A stretch of DNA of 27,317 nt, from contig WELB01000150.1 in NCBI GenBank assembly GCA_009602725.1, forward strand, positions 96,607 to 123,923, in the 5' to 3' direction. Position 1 is the stretch's first letter; each line of letters begins with the position of its first letter. This DNA is from Spirogloea muscicola. Lineage: Eukaryota; Streptophyta; Zygnematophyceae; Spirogloeales; Spirogloeaceae. Both the position numbers and the translations under genes were made by a program. Under the pieces are notes generated by a model, which did no database searches, was not told the DNA's origin, and worked only from the letters and a program-made list of their open reading frames with translations. Shown one piece after another: positions 19,961 through 27,317 of the stretch.

Positions 19961-20140
19961 ATGGACCTCAAGATGCTCAGCATTCTCAGCAACACACGGT
20001 CACGTTACTTGGGCCGCTCGTCGGCAGGCTCGCTGCGGCTCTACGAGAGGAGGTGGCAACCAGACTCGTCCTCTCAGTGTGCGAGACGGACGCAAGGGGT
20101 CTCCTCCTGCCGCTGCCTGCGACAGCAACCTTCTGAGAAG
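19961..20140 (+). CDS. Candidate first exon: transit-peptide-like
   Basis: ATG 19961 opens 60 codons (MDLKMLSILSNTRSRYLG...) ending with a donor GAGAAG|GTGCGA at 20140. The segment is rich in Ser, Arg, Thr and Gln and poor in acidic residues, as in chloroplast transit peptides. It ends in phase 0, matching an acceptor at 20832 of the DUF3727-type gene. The link is plausible but unproven, and other exons could lie between. Confidence 0.35.
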
Positions 20141-20832
20141 GTGCGAGCTGCCCCGACGCCGACGTTGTTGACACGCACAGAAATTTAGCTGTAGGCGTGA
20201 GGTCTCTGGAAGGCGTGCCCAGATATGGCTGGCAACTGATCAGAACCTCCTCCCCCATAGTTAAGCATTGGCTGCTGTATTGTGAGAGTATCAGATCAGA
20301 GAGCACCTTCCCACTGTGGCAAGTCTTGACTGACTTGTTGGACACACCCTGACCGTGATTCTGCACGTGCCTGGCCTTTGCCGGTCATCACTACGCACAT
20401 GGAGTTGAAGTCCACAAGCCAAACGCCTTGAGGGCACGCAAGAAGCGCTTTAGTGTGACCTGCTTCCCGCGAGCTGCGTTTGCAGGGCTCAACAAGGACA
20501 AGGTGGGGCCAGGGCGGTCAGGTTGAGAGGGGCGGCCAGACTGGGCGAAGCACATACTGTTGACCTGTGGGCACACGCGGTCAAGGACTGGGACGCGGAC
20601 GCGGTGAGGGTGCTGATAGCTGCAGCTTATGGCGGACTTGTAGATGGCCCTGTCTCCTACAGAGATGATAGGACACCTAAGTTCATTGGACTCCCAAGAC
20701 ATGGATATGTGCTAGTTGCCTGTTGCCTCCCTCAAGCCATGCTCTGCTGTTGTTGCTGATGCTGAACCACCACTAAGCCCAGCGCCAAGCTTGTCAAACT
20801 GCCCTTCACCTCAGGGCCAAAGCCTTGCTCAG
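20141..20832. other. Unassigned stretch, possible intron
   Basis: If exon 19961-20140 belongs to the next gene, this is its first intron. It contains a plus-strand open frame 20523-20759 (DLWAHAVKDWDADAVRVL, AAAYGGLVDGPV) with fairly protein-like composition that I do not recognise. It could be another exon. Confidence 0.35.
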
Positions 20833-23800
20833 CTGCCCCTCCCAGCCCCGCCAGCAGGCTTCATCCTGGACAATGCAGGGGAGGTTGTCCTCGTCGCGCC
20901 TGCTGAGAAGAGGGTCGTGACTCTGGTGAGCTAGCTCGCCCGCTTGTCATGGTTGCCATCACCATGAGCCGAGACTGAGCTTCTCAGAAAGCGCCCCAGT
21001 CATGCCAGTCTTTACCTGGGGTTTAGGGGTTATACATCTTCAGATAAAACGGCCTTCAGGAGTGGCTGGCAAAGTGCCGGTTGATGGCTCTTGAAGGTTA
21101 AGTTAAGTGCGCCTCCTGCTCCTCTCCAACTGCAGGTTGATCCAGCGACAGGCTGGCCCCTAGAGTGTGTCGTCAGGCGTTCTTTTGCCTCCAGCAACGG
21201 CGTACAACTCCTGCTCGTTCTGCCCCTTGACGTGTAGGCGCCCCCCTTCATGAGTGCCACTTGTCTGCACATGAGCCATCACACACTTGGAAAAAGATTG
21301 AAAACATGACCCGCTTCTTGCACATGCAATAGACTATCAGATCTCTGGCATGAGGTCAGTGCTAAGTTGTCAACCAGCCTAAGCTCTGGACTTCTGTCGA
21401 CTTGCTGCTTTTGAGGACTGGAAGTTGCCATTGCGGACTGTCAATTTGCAAAGTGTCTGCACTGTCACTTACATCGTTTCTACTCGTCGGCACGAATAGA
21501 GGCTGGGGCCTTTGACATACCCAGCTAGCAAGTCAGCTGGGAAGGCAGGCGAGCCTCCTATCAGCCAGTTAGCTAATACTTCGAGGGCACTTCTCAATTG
21601 ATGACGCTGTGCCAGTTTTCCTGTGAAGGCCGCTGCAGATATTTGCTATTCAGGGTGGCGGAAATGCGGCCACTGAGGTGTGTTGTGGTCAGCCTCCAGC
21701 CTCATATGTCATCTCACGCTGCACAAAGAATATTAATGCTGCCCAGAGTCGTTGCGTAATTGCGTGCTGAGATGTGATCACATCAAGCCGCCAATGCTCT
21801 TTCCAGCTTGAAGACGAGGAGCTCAACAAAGTCCTCCCAGGTGCTGCCTACGCAATGGCCAAGAAGAGTATGCACCTCCTCCACACTGGGTAAGTGCAGG
21901 GCCTTCGGCACATCTGGAGGACCCGATTGACTATTTGCCTGCGTGATGAAAGAAGCACTGAGAATGCACCCCCTGTGATAGTCGAATTGCAACCACGTGC
22001 ATGTATTGTCACTTTAAGTGGCAGTGCCTGTCGTGCACGTCAGATGGGGCGTACTGATATGAGGGTTCACTGTCAGGGCTTGAGGTCAGGTTTATGAGCC
22101 TGCATGTCATCTTCACCTGCATCTTGGCTTGCTCACGACTTGCCTCTACGAGTTGGTGCAGCTTTTGCCTGACGGCAAGGGGAGCACTTTGCTACTCTCC
22201 TGACAATGTGACCGACCTACAAACAGGTCAGTCTCTCGAGGTGAGGTCCAAAGTAGGGGTCAGAACATCTTATGGGCTGCGGGCATGGGTTCTGTCATGA
22301 GTATGTCGTAAGGTCTTAGAGAGGAGGGTTGTAGCTCCAGCTGGAGCAGCTCATTAGCCAAACATGCCAATATTGAGCACGTATAGAAGAGGATATATGC
22401 AGCCGTGTACGTGCAAGTCCGAATATACAAGAAGGCCAAGTGCGAATGTCTTTCCACTACATCGTCTTCAAGGGCCTCTATTATCATCCACGGATTTACT
22501 GCTCCTGCAAGCAGCAATTGTATTGGAAAGGCAAGCAAAGTACACAGTGATTGCAGTATCTGCTGACGGATAGACAGTCTCAATAGGTTCTGTGACCTCC
22601 TGTAAAACTTCGCGATAACTGCAGAGCTTGGAATGTCCTTGGGAGGCTCGTTGACAGAGGGAGTGGAGATATGCAGGTTCCAAGTGGTGTGCTCTTGATA
22701 CTAAGACTTATGTTTTGAGCTTACAAAGCACAGGCTTGTTCGCGTCCCTCGACATGCTGCCAAGCGCCAAAATCAACCTGACATACCCAACTTGAATCAA
22801 CACTGTTGCACCTCCTGTTTGCTTCCACATGATGCTGTGGTCCTCGTTCAAGTAGGCCCGGGGCCCATAAATCCACTTTGAAAGAGAAATTGACACAATA
22901 TATGTTTAACATATTCGACATATTTTGTTGCGTGTGGAGTCAGAAGGGGAGAGAGTATCTCATCTTCACCCCGTTCAACCCTGTTATGTTTGTTGTCCAG
23001 AGGGTATGTGCAATTGCACGCCAAACAGAGCAGTAGAGTCTTCCTGCAAGTCTCACACCCCGCCCTGCTGTGCTTACATGACCCTAAATCCTAAAACCCG
23101 CTGAAATTGCAGCTACTGTTTTGCTCCTTGTGACAACTCAACCTTGAATGCTTGAATGTGCAATCTGAGATCATCGAAGTAGAGTTGCTTTAGACTGACC
23201 TTGGCCCAAAAGGGTCACATAAATAGCCACATTTCCAACTCCTTAGTAGTCTCAGCCGCTTATAATATGTCGTACGTATGTCTTCCTTGCTCCTTGTGCT
23301 TCTCTTTCCCGGTCAACTGTCTTGATCGAAGCTTGTCAGTCACATACTTCTTGACACGAAAGTGGGGGCCTAGCTTGAGTAGGCCTCACACTACTGGCAT
23401 GTCCACCTGCTTTTCTGCCAGGATGTCGATACACGAGAGATACGGCTGGCGGACGAGGTACAGATAATACTCCCTTGTGTCCTAGATACTACTTGCATCG
23501 AGCATCAAGCATGTTTGCCCATGCACACCCATGCCTTCTAAGAAGAAACTTGTTGCGCTTTCTTGTGGCATCATCGATTGTGGGTACAAGCCCGTATCCT
23601 GACCTGTGCATTGTGGATGCCTGGCAGGCTAAGCTCAACCAATATGTGAGCAGCACCTGCTTCTGACCCTTCGCCTGACTTGCAAATGTATGCATTTTCA
23701 AGGAACTGCTGGAAGATGAGGCCGTGATTGCTGCAATTGAGGAGGAAAATGATTTCCAAGAGCTCGTTGTGAGTAACTCGCATTGTCTGATCCAAAGCGC

Positions 23801-24037
23801 AAGGCTGGCAGGCTCTTCGCTTGCGTAAATTAATCTGCAGATCACACCTTTTCGCATGTTCCTCTCCCTGAGTCACTGTATGGTCAACGTGAAGAAGTAT
23901 TGCATCACCTGTTGAAATTAGCATGAGACCAGATGTACAACTGACTCCTGATGTTTGCATTTCAGGATGAAGAGGAGGCGTTGGCCGATCTCCTCAGCGA
24001 AGAGAAGCGCCCCACTCAGAAGGCACTGAGGACATAG
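20833..24037 (+). CDS. DUF3727-type (plastid) protein, multi-exon
   Basis: This resembles the DUF3727 family of plant plastid and cyanobacterial proteins, whose molecular role I cannot state. Exons: 20833-20925 (GFILDNAGEVVLVAP, EKRVVTL), 21136-21231 (VDPATGWPLECVVRRSF, LLLVLPLD), 21807-21889 (LEDEELNKVLPGAAYAMAKK), 22162-22240 (FCLTARGALCYSPDNV), 23422-about 23478 (DVDTREIRLADEVQIILPC), an exon ending 23645 (TSPYPDLCIVDAWQAKLNQ), 23703-23768 (ELLEDEAVIAAIEEENDF), 23966-24037 (DEEEALADLLSEEK, stop TAG). Phases join cleanly except before the exon ending at 23645, where I found no acceptor in the right phase. A short exon between 21231 and 21807 may also be missing. The gene therefore either has unseen micro-exons or carries a lesion. 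Recognition rests on the order VTLVDPATG...LECVVRRSF...VLP.AAYA.AK...TARGALCYS...LLEDEAVI. The 5' end is unresolved. It converges with the esterase gene. Confidence 0.68.
21018..21032 (-). promoter_or_regulatory. Telo-box-like motif in an intron
   Basis: GGGGTTTAGGGGTTA on + is one base off a tandem TTTAGGG-type motif. It lies in the intron 20926-21135. Confidence 0.4.
23081..23099 (+). promoter_or_regulatory. Telomere-like motif in an intron
   Basis: ACCCTAAATCCTAAAACCC contains two degenerate CCCTAAA units. It lies in the large intron 22241-23421 of the DUF3727-type gene. Confidence 0.4.
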
Positions 24038-24399
24038 ACAGACACACTGAGGCACTGGCATCAGAGGCGGTTGATCATTGGACTGCTGATGTCCTTCACT
24101 GTGCAATAGTAAGAGTCTAGGTGCTTCTTGAATTGAGGCAAGGCTGAGAGCCTTGGATGCTCCTCCTGATGATTGCTGGAGCAATTGCTGGAGCTTTGGA
24201 CCAGCAGGATGGCTTTCAATTTCCCTTGCGGGCAGTGCCCGCTGATTTGCACAGTAGGAATGCCAGAGGTGCAATGTGCACCTGTCTGCAGTAGGGACTC
24301 TGGTGCAGAAGTCCTACTTCGCCAGCTTTGACAGCAAGTCAGTTTAGCACCAGGTCAAGGCGACTGGTGCGTGCACGGCAGTGTGACTCTGGCGGCTGC
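24038..24399. other. Convergent 3' intergenic interval
   Basis: A 362-base interval between the stop codons of the DUF3727-type gene (+) and the esterase gene (-). It presumably contains both polyadenylation regions. No other feature is visible. Confidence 0.5.
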
Positions 24400-27317
24400 T
24401 CAATCAATGACGCCACCACTGTGAGGCTTGGGACATGCTCCTTCAGGCGCCATGCCCTTGGCGCACATGCCCTCAACAGCGGTACGGTACATGGTGTCAA
24501 ATGCGGGTGCCCACCAGGCGACAATGTACGCAAAGTGTGTGCAGTCACGCCTCGTCGACATATTCAATTCGAACAGGAAGTGGAAGTTGTGCATGTTCAT
24601 CTCCAGCAATACGGGCTGGATGAGGATGCCGCGTAGCTCTGCCGCAGCCGCCATCAGCCGATGCCGGTAGAGCTGTCCATGCCCATGCAAGCCGCCATCA
24701 GAGCCAAGCTGTTGTGTTTGTAACTACAGAGGCAGCCTCTGAGAAGCAAATGCAACGATTCACACTCTACATGCTACAACTGACCCCTTAGAGCTAAGCA
24801 CGTCAATGCTAGACCCTGATCCTGATCTGCACTCCTGGACGCTCAATTCCTGACCCTCTGCATCCCTGACCTTGACTGGATCCGCCAGCTTTGAAGCTCT
24901 TCTGTCTAATCTGAAAAGCGGGCAAAGAACCGGCACATGCTGGTCTGCAGATGGTGCTGCAAGTGACAGCGTTGACAGGCCACAGTGCGACAACGCTGCG
25001 CCTGCAGGAGTGACCAGAGAGCTTGTGGGGTACAGCCAGACATTATAATTTCAACAAGGGCGTGCTCCTCTCCACATTAGGCTTGAACAGGTTAGGCTTC
25101 TGGAGTCCAACTCAGGGTTCCAGCTCCAAGTACTAGCCATAAACTGGCCGCTGTTGTAGCAGCAGTGCATTGAGCAACAAACCTGCCAGAAGACATTGGG
25201 CGCAGCGTGGCAGTTGGTCAACTCAATGGGCAGGTGGCCCTTTATCGCCTTGTACCGTCCTGTGCCATCTGTTGAATAGAAATGCTGCGCGAGCGTTTGG
25301 CGGAAGAAGGCAAGGCGGCCCGGCCGCCTGTTGAAAGCCTCCATGCGCACAGCCAGCTGCTCGTAGTGAAGTGCCAGCTCCTCCTGTTCTGCTTCGCCAT
25401 AGTGTGCTCCCAGGTTGACGACTACCTGCACGTTGGAAGTGAGCGAACGCAATGGCATACTCTTCATTGATGAAGAGAACTCGTGCATATGCTGGCCAAT
25501 CTGAGGGTGGAAGGCTTCAGATTATCAAGGAGCAGACACACATCGTCTTGGCTTGGCAATGCCTTATACAACACTAGTGTTTGGACCATAATCTTGGTCT
25601 TACAGTCCAATTTCTGCCATGACCTGCAACAACAGTAAGATGAATGCATCTGACATAAGGTGGAGCTCAGAGATTATATAAAGACAGCTTGATGCTGGAG
25701 GGGCATCCGGGCAGCAAAGGATTCTCACGATGTCCGAATCCTCAAACAGGTAGTCCAGAACGCCCGGCCACAGGACGTATTTCGAGTTCTTGATTCCCTC
25801 CTTTGTTGGCAGCTTGTATGCTGCGGCAGAGCGCAGCTACAAGTGATCTATATAAAGAGTCTACACTACTGAAAGAGATACATCGGAGCTGATGCTGCAC
25901 CTTTTGGGTTTTTCAGCTTCGGGCCAACAGGCAAGGACTTGGGGAAAGGGGCGTGTGGGGCAGGGGAGGAGAGGGGGACGGAAGGGAGAAGGGGGGCGCT
26001 TGGCTCACTGCGCCAGTACTTCCACGTGATATTGAACGGCCCACCAATGAGAGATGTCTGGATCCACGTGTCGCAGTTGCGATCGTGCCAATTGATAACC
26101 TCATCACTATGACTCAGGTCGAGCGGCCAGAACTTGCGCAACGTCTCCTCCGATGTGTCATGCATGGTGCCATTGCATGAGTACCTGTGCTTGCAGGGTG
26201 CGAGCTGGGCTAAGGCAGTATGTGAGTCGAGAATCAATGGTGGAGGAGTGATTGGAGGATACGTGGATGGGAGGTAAGAAAGGCCAGTGGGGCAACGTGA
26301 GGGAAGAGGAATGCGGGACTGAAGGAAAAACATGAGGATCAGGAGAGCAGAAAAGGGGGAACCACAAGGGGGGGTACAGACGCACATGCGCCCGAGCTGG
26401 GTGATGTATTCCTCATAACCCGCCCTTTGGAGCGAGATGAGGAACATCGTGTACACCTGGTCTGATAGCGAGTCCCCTAGCAACGCCACACGTTTGTTCG
26501 CCAACAGCTGCCACCTCATTGGCACCCATCATCACCGCAGCAAGTGGCAGATGAGCATCCAGGACAGATTGCAGCCAGTGCTCTGAGTCCACCTTGGCAG
26601 CGGTGGTCACTCTGGTGGTGACTGCAGTAGCTGACACACCGGTGTAGCGGGGAAGTGAGTTGCTAGCTGAGCAAATAATGGTGGCAATACAGCCAAGTGG
26701 GCACAGGAGCTGCTCATGGACGCAGGAAGGTCTTGTGGTGGTGGGGGGGTGCTCACGTGCGCGAGGTCAGGAGTGGAATGCACGCGCGAGCCGTCGATGC
26801 GCGTGAATGCGTAGCGCTCGTAGCGGCGGTCAGAGCGCCAGTGGTTGCGGCCAAAGACGGGTGACCCCTCTTTCTCGAAAACCTGAGATGGAGCGTACCA
26901 GGGGGTGGGACTTTGGCCGGGCAGGGGAGAGAGGAGGTGAGAGCCGCCCATTCGGTCTGCTCTTTAGAGCAGTCCACTACACTCCCACGCAAAACGTGTA
27001 CACTCGATTGGAAATATCAAAGCATTTGTCTTTCATTTCTAGCGAGAGCCAGTGACACGGAGATGAGGTAGGGGGTGAGGAGGAGGACGGAGGTGGAACG
27101 ACAGAGGTTCAGAAAGGATGGAGGGGAAGGAAGAGGAGCGGCGCCGGGCACACCTTCGCCCACTGGTGATTGGGGTTCGGCGTGTCTGTGACGCCGCCGC
27201 CGCCACCGGTCGTCGGCCGCTCCACCAGCGCCCGGCGGAGCTGCGGCTGCTGCCGCTGCGGATCCGCGCTCGCCGCGGCGCCGCCGCCGCCGCCGCCGCC
27301 ACCGCTGCCGCCGCCGC
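24400..27317 (-). CDS. PC-esterase / trichome-birefringence-like (SGNH-type) protein, 5' partial
   Basis: Relatives O-acetylate cell-wall polysaccharides in the Golgi; the substrate here is unknown. Minus-strand exons: 27317-27154 (partial, runs off the edge), 26882-26757 (VFEKEGSPVFGRNHW), 26507-26382 (LLANKRVALLGDSLSDQVY), 26204-26009 (CKHRYSCNGTMHD, NITWKYWR), 25820-25729 (YKLPTKEGIKNSKYVLWPG, FEDSDI), 25425-25183 (VVVNLGAHYGEAEQEEL, AFFRQTLAQHFYSTDG), 24939-24871 (HVPVLCPLFRLDRR, less certain), 24708-24400 (NMSTRRDCTHFAY, stop TGA). All junctions are GT-AG and in phase. The GDS motif (nucleophile Ser) and DCTHF (Asp-x-x-His pair) together define the SGNH-like catalytic triad of this family. 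The visible N-terminal part is Gly/Ala/Pro-rich and no signal anchor is seen, so it must lie beyond 27317. VVVNLGAHY and AQHF resemble algal and moss family members more than classic angiosperm TBLs, as far as I can recall. Confidence 0.78.

Overview
The window looks like nuclear DNA of a streptophyte: a land plant or a charophyte-grade alga. It carries spliced GT-AG genes with introns of about 100 to 1200 bases, two receptor-like cytoplasmic kinases of the plant RLCK-VII type, a plant SUVH histone methyltransferase, a PC-esterase/trichome-birefringence-like protein, a DUF3727-type plastid protein, and CCCTAAA-type telomere-like motifs. The species cannot be named from the sequence. The coding DNA is GC-rich and there is one 568-base assembly gap.

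Layout. 1-4450 is a graveyard of one non-LTR retroelement family. Three broken copies of its C-terminal endonuclease domain lie there in both orientations, among many copies of a short hairpin-bearing 3' tail module and a long (CT)n tract. 4510-8081 (+) is a five-exon SUVH gene with SRA, pre-SET, SET and post-SET domains. 8606-11475 (-) and 12450-14877 (+) are two head-to-head RLCK-VII kinase genes sharing a GC-rich divergent promoter that contains the gap. 14878-16320 is intergenic with more tail copies. 16355-19420 (-) holds two tandem, decayed copies of the retroelement's zinc-finger and reverse-transcriptase part. About 20833-24037 (+, possibly starting at 19961) is a DUF3727-type gene split into many small exons. 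24400-27317 (-) is a PC-esterase gene whose 5' end runs off the right edge.

The host genes do not form a pathway. They are a chromatin writer, two signalling kinases, a plastid protein and a cell-wall acyltransferase-like enzyme.

The most unusual signal is the tail module, GGAC-n3-GTCC-ATTCTTTT-GGGCTGG-loop-CCAGCCC. It occurs about a dozen times. It terminates the endonuclease fragments and is also found alone. One lone copy at 3482-3551 is flanked by a 5-base duplication (GGAAG), and the window itself contains the matching empty site at 2657-2661. A second point of interest is the SUVH gene, which combines a (CT/GA)n tract upstream with a telo-box in an intron, the two motif classes reported at plant Polycomb-recruiting sites.

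All exon models were made by eye from reading frame, splice consensus, phase and family conservation. Internal exons of the SUVH, the kinases and the esterase are well constrained. First exons, and one stretch of the DUF3727 gene, are not.
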